Source: Janthinobacterium sp. TND4EL3
GTDB taxonomy: Bacteria > Pseudomonadota > Gammaproteobacteria > Burkholderiales > Burkholderiaceae_D
DNA length: 64,000 nucleotides
Assembly: GCF_900156175.1 (NCBI RefSeq)
Contig: NZ_FTMV01000008.1
Span: forward strand, 213,127 to 277,126
Reading direction: 5' to 3'
In this document: positions 44,652 through 52,404 of the stretch, piece by piece
How the letters are laid out: every line of letters begins with the position of its first letter
Position numbering within the stretch: the first letter of the stretch is position 1
Translations under genes and position numbers: made by a program
The notes under the pieces: model-generated
Databases searched by the model: none
What the model was told of the DNA's origin: nothing
Seen by the model: only the letters and a program-made list of their open reading frames with translations

Positions 44652-46748
44652 ATGAACGCCATTTCCATCCCCCACCGCGGCGCGCGCCGTCTTCCCGTTT
44701 CATCCTTTTCGATCACTTCCTGGCTGGCGGCAGTGCTGCTGGGCATGCTGGTCTTCAGTGCCGGCGCCTGGGCCGCGCCCGCCAACACCCCCGCAGCCTC
44801 GGCCGAGCTGATCAAGCGCGGCGAATACGTCGCCCGCCTGGGCGACTGCGTGGCTTGCCACACGAGTCCGAACGGCGCCGCCATGGCCGGCGGCCTGGAA
44901 CTGAAAACGCCGTTCGGCACCATCTACAGCACGAATATCACGCCCGACGCGAAGACGGGACTGGGCACCTACACGTTTGCCCAGTTCGACCGCGCCATGC
45001 GCAAGGGCGTGGCGGCGGACGGCCACAACCTGTATCCGGCCATGCCCTACCCTTCCTACGCGAAGATCACGCCCGACGACATGCAGGCGCTGTACGCCTA
45101 TCTGCAGCGGGGCGTGGCGCCCGTGGCGCAGCAAAACCGCGAAACGGACATGAAATGGCCGTTCAGCATGCGCTGGGGCTTGTCGCTGTGGAATGCCGTC
45201 TTCCTCGACGACGCACCGTTCAAGCCCGACAGCGCCAAGTCGGCCCAGTGGAACCGGGGCAGCTACCTGGCGCAAGGCCTCGGCCATTGCGGCTCCTGCC
45301 ACACGCCGCGCGGCGTGGCTTTCCAGGAAAAGACCATGGGCCAGGAGGGCGGCAGCGGCAAGCTCTACCTGTCCGGTTTTACGTTTGACGGCTGGCATGC
45401 GGTGAACCTGCGCAATCTGTGGACGCCGGGCGACATCGTGCAACTGCTGAAAACGGGCCGCAACAGCTTCGGCACGGCGGCCGGCAGCATGACGGAAGTC
45501 ATCACGCACAGCACGCAATACTTCACGGATGCCGACCTCGACGCGCTGGCGCAGTACCTGCACGGCTTGCCGGCCAGGGAGGGCGCGGCCGTGCCGCCGA
45601 AGAAAACGGCGCCCGTCGTGGCCGCCAGCAACGATGCGCTGTACAACACGCGCGGCGGCCTGGGCTACCTGCAGTTCTGCGCCACGTGCCACCGTCGCGA
45701 CGGCCGTGGCGTGGACAACATCTTCCCGCCGCTGGCGCAGAACGACTCGGTGCAGTCGAAGGACGCCACCACGGTCATCCATATCGCGCTGACGGGCTGG
45801 CAGTCGGCCGTCACGCAGCACTCGCCCCGCTCGTTCGGCATGCCCGCGTATGACCGCCTGTCGGACACGGAACTGGCGGAAATCCTCACTTTCGTGCGCG
45901 GCAAGTGGGGCAATCAGGGCGCGCCCGTCACGCCCGCGCAGATCGCCAAGGTGCGCAAGGAGCTCAAGCTCAAGGCGCCGGACGCGGGCGGCTTCGTCAC
46001 GCCCCGCTTCGCCGCCCTGACGGCCGAGCCGAATGCCAGCCAATTGATCCACGGCATGCAGCTGATGACGGAAACACGCGCCCGCCTGCCGCAAAACGTG
46101 GGCAACGACCTCAATTGCAGCAGCTGCCACCTGAATGGCGGCACGGTGGCCGGCGGTTCGCCCTTCCTCGGCATTTCCGCCTTCTTCCCGTCGGAAGCGC
46201 CGCGCGCCGGCAAGGTCATCAGCCTGGGCGAGCGCATCAACGGCTGCTTCCGCCGCTCCATGCACGGCAAGCCGCTGCCCGTGGACGGCCCCGACCTGCA
46301 GGCGATGGTCGCCTATATCGACTGGATGAAGGGCGCCACGCAGGCCGGCGACAAGGTGGCGGGACGCGGCGTGGCGAAGATCGACCGTAACCTGCTCCCC
46401 GATCCCGTGCATGGCAAAAAAGTATATGCCGAGCAATGCGCCGTCTGCCACGGCGCGAATGGCGAAGGCATCCGTGGCGCCAACGGCGTCGTCGCCTTCC
46501 CGCCGCTGTGGGGCGAGCGTTCCTTCAATATCGGCGCCGGCATGGCCCGCACCTATACGGCGGCCGGCTTCGTCAAGGCCAACATGGTGATGGGGCATGG
46601 CCAGAAATTCCCGCTGGGACAAGGCAACCTGTCCGACCAGGACGCCGTCGACGTGGCCGAATATTTTACGCACATGCCCCGTCCTGACTTCCCCGACAAG
46701 GTCAAGGACTGGCCCAAGGGCGGCAAGCCCAAGGATGCGCGCTACTGA
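44652..46748 (+). CDS. Pentaheme c-type cytochrome (triheme dehydrogenase-type plus diheme domain)
   Basis: A 698-residue secreted protein with a hydrophobic signal (about residues 20-42) and five CXXCH heme sites at C66, C213, C343, C489 and C596. The first three domains follow the gluconate/alcohol dehydrogenase cytochrome subunit layout ('LIKRGEYVARLGDCVACH', 'WNRGSYLAQGLGHCGSCH', 'GGLGYLQFCATCH'). The last two resemble thiosulfate-dehydrogenase-type diheme cytochromes ('NDLNCSSCHLNGGTVAGGSP', 'YAEQCAVCHGANGEGIRGA'). It stands alone, without a dehydrogenase subunit nearby. It likely passes electrons in the periplasm; the donor is unknown. Confidence 0.9.
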   Translation: MNAISIPHRGARRLPVSSFSITSWLAAVLLGMLVFSAGAWAAPANTPAASAELIKRGEYVARLGDCVACHTSPNGAAMAGGLELKTPFGTIYSTNITPDAKTGLGTYTFAQFDRAMRKGVAADGHNLYPAMPYPSYAKITPDDMQALYAYLQRGVAPVAQQNRETDMKWPFSMRWGLSLWNAVFLDDAPFKPDSAKSAQWNRGSYLAQGLGHCGSCHTPRGVAFQEKTMGQEGGSGKLYLSGFTFDGWHAVNLRNLWTPGDIVQLLKTGRNSFGTAAGSMTEVITHSTQYFTDADLDALAQYLHGLPAREGAAVPPKKTAPVVAASNDALYNTRGGLGYLQFCATCHRRDGRGVDNIFPPLAQNDSVQSKDATTVIHIALTGWQSAVTQHSPRSFGMPAYDRLSDTELAEILTFVRGKWGNQGAPVTPAQIAKVRKELKLKAPDAGGFVTPRFAALTAEPNASQLIHGMQLMTETRARLPQNVGNDLNCSSCHLNGGTVAGGSPFLGISAFFPSEAPRAGKVISLGERINGCFRRSMHGKPLPVDGPDLQAMVAYIDWMKGATQAGDKVAGRGVAKIDRNLLPDPVHGKKVYAEQCAVCHGANGEGIRGANGVVAFPPLWGERSFNIGAGMARTYTAAGFVKANMVMGHGQKFPLGQGNLSDQDAVDVAEYFTHMPRPDFPDKVKDWPKGGKPKDARY

Positions 46749-46761
46749 GGCGTGAATTTCC

Positions 46762-46789
46762 CGGGCGGCGCCCTGTCGGACGCCGCCCG
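46762..46789 (+). terminator. GC-rich hairpin after the pentaheme cytochrome gene
   Basis: CGGGCGGCG and CGCCGCCCG form a perfect 9-bp stem with a ten-base loop, 13 bases beyond the stop codon. No T-run follows. Confidence 0.5.
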
Positions 46790-46829
46790 CCTGTGATACG
46801 CTGCTGCCTACATTACACAGGAGCGACGC

Positions 46830-48131
46830 ATGCACACCGACAGCGGCCGCGCGGACGCCGTCCGCCAGCAGGCGGCCCCATCCGACACCTGGCTGGGCAA
46901 GCTGGGCCCCGGCCTGATCACGGGCGCGGCCGATGACGACCCCAGCGGCATCGCCACGTATTCGCAGGCGGGCGCCCAGTTCGGCTTCGGCATGCTGTGG
47001 ACGGTGTGCCTGACGTTTCCCCTGATGCTAGGTATCCAGGTCATCAGCGCCAAGATCGGCCGGGTCAGCGGCCATGGCCTGGCGACGAACATCCGCCGCC
47101 ACTATCCGAAATCGCTGCTGTACGCCATCGTCGGCTTGCTGCTGCTGGCCAATGTCATCAATATCGCCGCCGACGTGGCCGCCATGGGCGACGCCCTGAC
47201 CCTGATCATCGGCGGCCCCACGCATGTGTACGCCGTCGGTTTCGGGCTGCTGTCGCTGCTGCTGCAAGTCCTTATTCCGTATCAACAGTACGTGCGCATC
47301 CTGAAATGGCTGACCCTGGGCTTGCTCGCCTATGTGGCCACCGTGCTCACCGTGCACGTGCCCTGGGGCGAAGTGGCGCTGCGCACCGTCTGGCCCCAGT
47401 TCGCCTGGTCGGCCGCCTCGGTCACCATGATCGTGGCCGTGTTCGGCACGACGATCAGCCCCTATTTATTCTTTTGGCAAGCGTCGCAGGAGGTGGAAGA
47501 CTTGCAGGCCGATGCCAGCGCGCAAGCCTTGCGCCGCGCGCCCGAGCAGGCGCCACGGCAGTTCCAGCGCATCAAGATGGACACGGCCATCGGCATGGGT
47601 TTTTCCAACCTGGTGGCGTTTTTCATCATGCTGACGACGGCCGTGACCCTGGGCGCGCAAGGCATCACGCATATCGACACCTCCGCCCAGGCCGCTTCCG
47701 CCCTGCGTCCCATTGCCGGCGAATTCGCCTTCGCCCTGTTCAGCCTGGGCATCATCGGCACGGGCTTGCTGGCCATCCCCGTGCTGGCCGGTTCGGCCGC
47801 CTACGCCATGGCGGGCGCCTTTCACTGGAAAAACAGCCTGGAACTGGCGCCCCGGGCCGCCAAGAAGTTCTACGGCATCATCGTCACGGCCACCGTCATC
47901 GGCGCGGCCCTGTGCTTTTCGCCGCTCGACCCCATCAAGGCCCTGTACTGGAGCGCCGTCATCAACGGCGTCATTTCCGTGCCCATCATGGCCCTGATGA
48001 TGGTGATGGCCTCGCGCCCCGCCATCATGGGCACGCTCACCATTTCGCGCCGCCTGCGGGCGCTGGGCTGGCTGGCTACCGTCGTCATGGCAACGGCCGT
48101 GCTGGCCATGTTTGCCACCATGGCGCTTTGA
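46830..48131 (+). CDS. Nramp-superfamily transporter with atypical metal site
   Basis: A 433-residue protein with about eleven helices in the LeuT-fold Nramp order. In helix 1 the usual DPGN is 'DDDPSGIATYSQAG'. In helix 6, where Mn/Fe transporters have A-x-x-M-P-H, it reads 'TTISPYLFFWQASQEVED', so both the Met and the His are missing. The rest ('GHGLATNIRRHYP', 'NVINIAADVAAMGDAL', 'SAAYAMAGAFHW') is normal. Loss of the soft Met ligand argues against Mn(II)/Fe(II) and for a different ion, for example Mg(II)- or Al-type Nramp relatives. The substrate is inference. Confidence 0.85.
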   Translation: MHTDSGRADAVRQQAAPSDTWLGKLGPGLITGAADDDPSGIATYSQAGAQFGFGMLWTVCLTFPLMLGIQVISAKIGRVSGHGLATNIRRHYPKSLLYAIVGLLLLANVINIAADVAAMGDALTLIIGGPTHVYAVGFGLLSLLLQVLIPYQQYVRILKWLTLGLLAYVATVLTVHVPWGEVALRTVWPQFAWSAASVTMIVAVFGTTISPYLFFWQASQEVEDLQADASAQALRRAPEQAPRQFQRIKMDTAIGMGFSNLVAFFIMLTTAVTLGAQGITHIDTSAQAASALRPIAGEFAFALFSLGIIGTGLLAIPVLAGSAAYAMAGAFHWKNSLELAPRAAKKFYGIIVTATVIGAALCFSPLDPIKALYWSAVINGVISVPIMALMMVMASRPAIMGTLTISRRLRALGWLATVVMATAVLAMFATMAL

Positions 48132-48134
48132 CGC

Positions 48135-48929
48135 CTACGCCGCCTTCGGCTTGAGCATGCCTTCGACGATGCCCAGCACGGCCTGGCGCGGCAGCATGCG
48201 CGGCAGCCAGGCCAGCAGGCGGTTGGGCCGGCCCGCCACGTGGCTGCTGCGGCCCCGGTCCAGCGCCAGCAGCGCTTCATCGACGACGTCCTGCGGCGCC
48301 ATGCGCTTGCCCACGGCCGCCTCGGGCGCGGCCACCACGTCAAAGAAGGCTGTTTCCGTGGCGCCAGGGCACAGGGCCAGCACGCGCACGCCGCGCCGGC
48401 GGTTTTCCGCCCACAAGGCTTCCGAGAACGACAGCACGAAAGCCTTGCTGGCGCCGTAGACGGCCATGTAGGGATCGGGCTGCAGGGCCGCCGTGGACGC
48501 CACGTTGATGACGGCGCCCCGCCCCAGCGCCAGCATGTGCGGCAAGGCGCAGTGCGTCAACTCCATGAGGGCCGTGCAATTGACGGTGATTTCAGCCGCC
48601 TGGCGCGCCAGATCGATGCCCTCGAACCGTCCATGCGTGGCGAAACCCGCGTTATTGACCAGCACGTCGGGCGGCATGCCCAGCGCGCAGGCCTGCGCAT
48701 AAGCTTCCCTGGCGGCGCCGGGCAGGCTCAGGTCGGCAACCAGCGCGTGGGCGCGGATGCCGTGACGTTGGGAAAGTTCGCTGGCCAGGCTGTCGAGCAC
48801 GGCGCCCGAGCGGGCCAGCAGCAGCAAATGCGCGCCGCGTGCGGCCAGGGTTTCCGCAAAGACGCGGCCGATGCCGGACGAGGCGCCCGTGATCAGCACG
48901 GTCTGCTTGGTGTAATTGAAAGCGGTCAT
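48135..48929 (-). CDS. Short-chain dehydrogenase/reductase (SDR)
   Basis: A 264-residue SDR: NAD(P)-binding 'LITGASSGIGRVFAETLAAR', 'VNNAGFATHGRF', catalytic Ser ('INVASTAALQ') and Tyr-x3-Lys ('AVYGASKAFVLSFSEAL'), and the C-terminal cap. An Arg in 'LLARSG' suggests NADP preference. The substrate is unknown. It is divergent from a MerR regulator and preceded by a promoter with a 19-base spacer, so it is probably induced by that regulator. Its 3' end almost meets the Nramp gene. Confidence 0.92.
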   Translation of the reverse strand: MTAFNYTKQTVLITGASSGIGRVFAETLAARGAHLLLLARSGAVLDSLASELSQRHGIRAHALVADLSLPGAAREAYAQACALGMPPDVLVNNAGFATHGRFEGIDLARQAAEITVNCTALMELTHCALPHMLALGRGAVINVASTAALQPDPYMAVYGASKAFVLSFSEALWAENRRRGVRVLALCPGATETAFFDVVAAPEAAVGKRMAPQDVVDEALLALDRGRSSHVAGRPNRLLAWLPRMLPRQAVLGIVEGMLKPKAA

Positions 48930-48959
48930 GGCAGCGGTGTGGAGTGAATGAGGTTTTCA

Positions 48960-48990
48960 CTGTAAACTGTGGTCTTTAGTCCACGGTCAA
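48960..48990 (-). promoter_or_regulatory. MerR-type promoter of the SDR gene
   Basis: On the minus strand TTGACC (48990-48985) and TTACAG (48965-48960) are separated by 19 bases, the long spacer that MerR-family activators correct by bending DNA. The spacer holds the near-perfect dyad ACTGTGG…CCACGGT. It lies between the SDR and MerR genes. Confidence 0.7.
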
Positions 48991-48999
48991 GGGGAATCG

Positions 49000-49392
49000 A
49001 TGCGCATCGGAGAAATCACCCGCCTGACGGGCGTCAGCAAGGACACCGTGCGCTTCTACGAGCGCCAGGGGCTGCTGGACGAGGCGCCGCAGCCGGGCCT
49101 GACGAACAACTATAAAGAGTACTCGGCGCAGGCACTGCGGCGCATCGAGCTGATCGGCCACGCCAAGGCGCTGGGCTTTACCCTGAAGGAAATCGCCGAA
49201 GTCATTGCCGTATGGCAGGAAAACGCCCTCGATGCGGCCACCAAGCGGGCCATGCTGGAAACGAAGATCGCGCAGATCGACGACAAGGCCCGCTCGATGG
49301 CCGTGCTGCGCGCGGGACTCGTCGATGCGCTGGCCAAGGTGGAGACGGGCTGCGACGATGGCGTGGCGGCCGCAGGACATTTACAAGGATAA
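49000..49392 (+). CDS. MerR-family transcriptional regulator (non-metal type)
   Basis: A 130-residue MerR protein: winged helix 'MRIGEITRLTGVSKDTVRFY', 'ERQGLLDEAPQPGLTNNYKEY' (shown as two pieces of the recognition region), then the long dimer helix and a short C-terminus with one Cys ('ETGCDDG'). The paired cysteines of CueR/ZntR/CadR are missing, so it likely senses an organic or redox signal. It ends three bases before the SMI1/KNR4 gene. Confidence 0.9.
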   Translation: MRIGEITRLTGVSKDTVRFYERQGLLDEAPQPGLTNNYKEYSAQALRRIELIGHAKALGFTLKEIAEVIAVWQENALDAATKRAMLETKIAQIDDKARSMAVLRAGLVDALAKVETGCDDGVAAAGHLQG

Positions 49393-49395
49393 TCC

Positions 49396-50046
49396 ATGAC
49401 TTATTACACGCAGTACCGCCACCTGGCGCTCGAGGGCGCCAAGCCTGCCCCCACGGCGCAGCAGCTCGCCGCCATCGAAACCCTGCTGGAAGCGAAGTTG
49501 CCGCCCGCCTATCTTGCTTTCCTGCAAGCGGCCAACGGCGCCTGGTTCGACTACACGACGGATGTGCCGGACGGCAAGGGCGGCGTGGAAAAAATGGGGT
49601 TCAATACCTTTTTCAGCGCGGACGAAGGTGATTTCTGCGATGAAACCTTGGTGGGCGAAATCCGCGCCGCGCGCCAGCATGCGGGCATGCCCGTGAAAAT
49701 CCTGCCCTTCGCCCGCGATGGCGGCAATTCCATGCTCTACCTGGACCTGACGGACGAAGGCGGCGGCCGCGTGCTGGCCTATGTGCAGGAGTTGCCGGAC
49801 TGGACAGGCAAGCGCGCCCACGGCCTGATGGAACTCGCGCCCTCGTTCGACGCCTGGCTCGACAGCCTGTATATCGACCGCGACACGGTGCTCGATGAAC
49901 TCGAACACAGCGTTTCCGAGCCCTCGCACCTGGATGCGATGGCGCAGTGGCTCGACATCGGCATGCCCGCCTGGCGCCGCGATGCGGGCATCGCCGCCTT
50001 GTTTGCGCTGAAACAAGTCGAACTGTGCGCCAAGGAACAGGACTAG
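49396..50046 (+). CDS. SMI1/KNR4-family protein
   Basis: A 216-residue soluble protein of the SMI1/KNR4 (SUKH) superfamily: 'LPPAYLAFLQAANGAWFDY', 'FFSADEGDFCDETLVGEIRA', 'ILPFARDGGNSMLYLDLTDE' and 'LMELAPSFDAWLDSLY'. SUKH proteins are often immunity proteins of contact-dependent toxins, but no toxin gene is next to this one, and housekeeping members exist. It is four bases after the MerR gene and probably co-transcribed. Confidence 0.85.
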   Translation: MTYYTQYRHLALEGAKPAPTAQQLAAIETLLEAKLPPAYLAFLQAANGAWFDYTTDVPDGKGGVEKMGFNTFFSADEGDFCDETLVGEIRAARQHAGMPVKILPFARDGGNSMLYLDLTDEGGGRVLAYVQELPDWTGKRAHGLMELAPSFDAWLDSLYIDRDTVLDELEHSVSEPSHLDAMAQWLDIGMPAWRRDAGIAALFALKQVELCAKEQD

Positions 50047-50146
50047 TCCTACCGGGAGCATCGAAAGTGTCCTATGGGTGTGCGCGGGCTGCCGGCTTAA
50101 CATGGTCTTCAGCTTGCAGAAAACCCCACCCTTGAAAGGATTTCCC

Positions 50147-50698
50147 ATGCGTATCTCCACCACCAGTTCCCGTACCGCGTCCCTGAAAAGCGTGGCCATC
50201 GGCGCCGCCGTGGCCTTATTGAGCGGCATCGCCATCAACAGCATCGCCGCCGCCGCGCCTGGCGCGTATGACAAGCAATTCCTTGGCAAGGCGGCCGATG
50301 CGGGCAGCACGGAAATTGCCGCCAGCAAAGTGGCGCAAAGCAAGAGCAGCAATGGGGACGTGAAGAAATTCGCCGATGCCATGGTCACCGAGCACACGAA
50401 GGTGGCCGATGAACTGAAACAGCTGGCCAGCAGCAAGCAGATCGAGGTCAGCGACCGGCCCGGCAAGAAGCAGCAGGCGCTGATCGACAAGCTGGGCCGC
50501 CTGGAAGGCGCGCAGTTCGACAAGGACTATGCGGCCAGCATCGGCGTGGCCGCGCACACGGATGCCGTGAAACTGTTCACGGACGCCAGCCAGAAGGCCA
50601 GCGATCCCGACATCAAGGCCTTTGCCGCGAAGACCTTGCCAGCGCTGCGACATCACCTGGAAATGGCCCAGGCCTTGCAGGCGGCATTGGCAAAATAG
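50147..50698 (+). CDS. DUF4142 (ferritin-like) exported protein
   Basis: A 183-residue protein with a signal peptide or anchor (residues 14-36) and a four-helix DUF4142 domain: 'DKQFLGKAADAGSTEIAASK', 'VKKFADAMVTEHTKVADELK', 'FDKDYAASIGVAAHTDAVKL', ending 'LPALRHHLEMAQALQ'. The His/Glu pattern is ferritin-like, but metal binding is not established. The ATG at 50147 follows AAAGGA. DUF4142 proteins are abundant in Oxalobacteraceae and linked to stress. Confidence 0.88.
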   Translation: MRISTTSSRTASLKSVAIGAAVALLSGIAINSIAAAAPGAYDKQFLGKAADAGSTEIAASKVAQSKSSNGDVKKFADAMVTEHTKVADELKQLASSKQIEVSDRPGKKQQALIDKLGRLEGAQFDKDYAASIGVAAHTDAVKLFTDASQKASDPDIKAFAAKTLPALRHHLEMAQALQAALAK

Positions 50699-50709
50699 AC
50701 GGCCACGCG

Positions 50710-50748
50710 GGGAATACTTGTCGCACGTGCTGTACGGCAAGTATTCCC
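50710..50748 (+). terminator. Hairpin after the DUF4142 gene
   Basis: GGGAATACTTG and CAAGTATTCCC are exact reverse complements (11 bp) with a 17-base loop, beginning 12 bases after the stop codon. 'GCTCTTGGC' follows. It is a likely transcript end. Confidence 0.6.
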
Positions 50749-50762
50749 GCTCTTGGCATACA

Positions 50763-51185
50763 ATGCTGCAATTCCGTTTCTGGCTCCGCCATGACCTCAT
50801 GCAGCTCCTCAAGAAAACCGGCCTGATCGCCGCCGCCCTCCTGTTCGCCATTCTGCTGGCAGCCTGGCTATTCATCAAGGTGGCGGCGGCGCGCAACGCC
50901 ACCGTGTATGCCCAGCAATGGAACGATCAGCGCACGTGCGTGATCAAGACCTACGTGCCCCATTATGGCGACGGCGTGCCGCAGAACATCGTGCGCGCGC
51001 TCAGCACGTCCACGTTTTTCCGCGTCTACCACAAGGATGGCACCTTGCTGGAAAGCACGGAATGGGTGCTGGACATGCATGAAGACGGCATCCTCGACCA
51101 TGCGCGCTGGGGCCAGAACCAGACCCGCGCCATCTATCCGACGGACATGGGCGACGAAGGCTGGACCTTGCCCGCATGCGCGTGA
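50763..51185 (+). CDS. Membrane-anchored protein of unknown function
   Basis: A 140-residue protein with one N-terminal membrane helix ('TGLIAAALLFAILLAAWLFI') and a periplasmic domain of about 100 residues ('TCVIKTYVPHYGDGVPQNIV', 'FFRVYHKDGTLLESTEWVLD', 'RAIYPTDMGDEGWTLPACA') with two cysteines that may pair. The first ATG is used; a second lies at 50799, and neither has a clear ribosome-binding site. No family recognised. Confidence 0.65.
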   Translation: MLQFRFWLRHDLMQLLKKTGLIAAALLFAILLAAWLFIKVAAARNATVYAQQWNDQRTCVIKTYVPHYGDGVPQNIVRALSTSTFFRVYHKDGTLLESTEWVLDMHEDGILDHARWGQNQTRAIYPTDMGDEGWTLPACA

Positions 51186-51198
51186 ACGGCGAGCGGCC

Positions 51199-51636
51199 AT
51201 GCAAAAAATGAAACAGAAGGGACTGCGCGGCCCCTGGAGCGACGCCCTCTACCTTCCCACGCTGCACCACTTCCTCGGCCCCTTCGACGTGTACGACCGC
51301 GAAGAAACCCTGGGCGTGGAGCTGGACGCCTGGGACATGAACGACCCGGCGCAGCGCGCGGCCCTGATACGGCGCGACATCAGCTCGCAATACAAGGAAC
51401 TGAGCTACCGCCACCGCCACGCGCTGGTGGCCGTGCTGGCGCAGGCGCTGCAAGATCCGCACTATGATTTCCAGGCCATCCTCGAGCATGATCCCGAAAG
51501 CACGCACGCCCTGCCCGCCCGCTGGGATGAGATGGCCGACCCGCGCGCCTTTTTCGCCGATATCTACCGGCTGGTGCAGCAAGACTGGCACGAGGACCTG
51601 GCGCGCGCGGCGGCGGAAGACCCGTCCGACTGGTAG
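51199..51636 (+). CDS. Soluble protein of unknown function
   Basis: A 145-residue acidic protein: 'MKQKGLRGPWSDALYLPTL', 'FDVYDREETLGVELDAWDMN', 'HALVAVLAQALQDPHYDF', 'ADIYRLVQQDWHEDLARAA'. It is rich in Trp, Tyr, Asp and Glu and predicted helical; no signal peptide. It starts 13 bases after the upstream small membrane protein and is probably co-transcribed. No family recognised. Confidence 0.65.
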   Translation: MQKMKQKGLRGPWSDALYLPTLHHFLGPFDVYDREETLGVELDAWDMNDPAQRAALIRRDISSQYKELSYRHRHALVAVLAQALQDPHYDFQAILEHDPESTHALPARWDEMADPRAFFADIYRLVQQDWHEDLARAAAEDPSDW

Positions 51637-51876
51637 TTGCGGCGCTTGCGCCACACTATCGCCACGATAGCCTGGGGCCGTACTTTGCCTCTATAAACCT
51701 GGTCGCGGCAAGTGGCGCGCCGTGTTGCAAAAACGCCCCACTCAAAAAAAATCTGTTGCACCAGCGCATGCCCGCCGGCATCGCGCTACCATGCACCGAC
51801 GGCACTGCGCCAGCCGCCGTTTCACCGCACCGGTTCCCCACCGGCTTTCCTCTGCCGCACTTTGAAGGAGACTGTC

Positions 51877-52344
51877 ATGCCCAAGTTCGCCCCCGCCCTT
51901 TGCCTGTCGCTCATCGTTGCAGCAGCTGCGCTGCCCTGTGCCGCCGGCGCTGCCGAAGGCGGCGCCACGCGCGCCGACGCCGAAGCCATGGTCAAGAAAG
52001 GCGTGGCCTACATCAAGAGCGCGGGCGACGCCAAGGCGTATGGCGAAATCACGGCCAAGGCGCCGCAATTCATCCTGCACGACCTGTATCTGGTCGTCTA
52101 CAAGCTCGACGGCACGGTGGTTGCCCACGGCGCCAACCAGAAAATGGTGGGCAAGAACTTGATCGAACTCAAGGATATCGACGGCAAGGCCTTCGTCAAG
52201 GAGAGAGTCGAGCTGGCCAAGAGCAAGGGCACCTTCTGGCAGGAATACAAGTTCACGAATCCCGAAAACAAGAAGATCGAACCGAAGGCCATGTACTGCG
52301 AAAAGCTGGCCGACACCGTCGTCTGCGGCGGCATCTACCTGTAG
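51877..52344 (+). CDS. Periplasmic single-Cache-domain protein
   Basis: A 155-residue protein with a signal peptide (MPKFAPALCLSLIVAAAALPC…GAA) and one Cache domain: 'ADAEAMVKKGVAYIKSAGDA', 'QFILHDLYLVVYKLDGTVVA', 'KMVGKNLIELKDIDGKAFV', and a final disulfide-like pair ('YCEKLADTVVCGGIYL'). sCache domains bind small metabolites and usually sit in receptors; here it is free. A strong GAAGGAG precedes the ATG. The next gene is a chemoreceptor, so it may present a ligand to it. Confidence 0.85.
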   Translation: MPKFAPALCLSLIVAAAALPCAAGAAEGGATRADAEAMVKKGVAYIKSAGDAKAYGEITAKAPQFILHDLYLVVYKLDGTVVAHGANQKMVGKNLIELKDIDGKAFVKERVELAKSKGTFWQEYKFTNPENKKIEPKAMYCEKLADTVVCGGIYL

Positions 52345-52404
52345 CCAGCCGCCGCGCCGCCAGCGCCGGGATGGTTTTCCGCTCTCTTGACGATATGGGC
52401 TACG

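Noticed and set aside
44700..46835. Minus-strand frame of 711 codons opposite the pentaheme cytochrome gene
   Set aside because: A shadow of the GC-rich codon pattern; the plus strand has five CXXCH sites and a signal peptide.
49396..50046. SUKH protein as immunity gene of a toxin system
   Set aside because: No toxin, secretion or polymorphic-toxin gene lies next to it; it is linked with a MerR gene instead.
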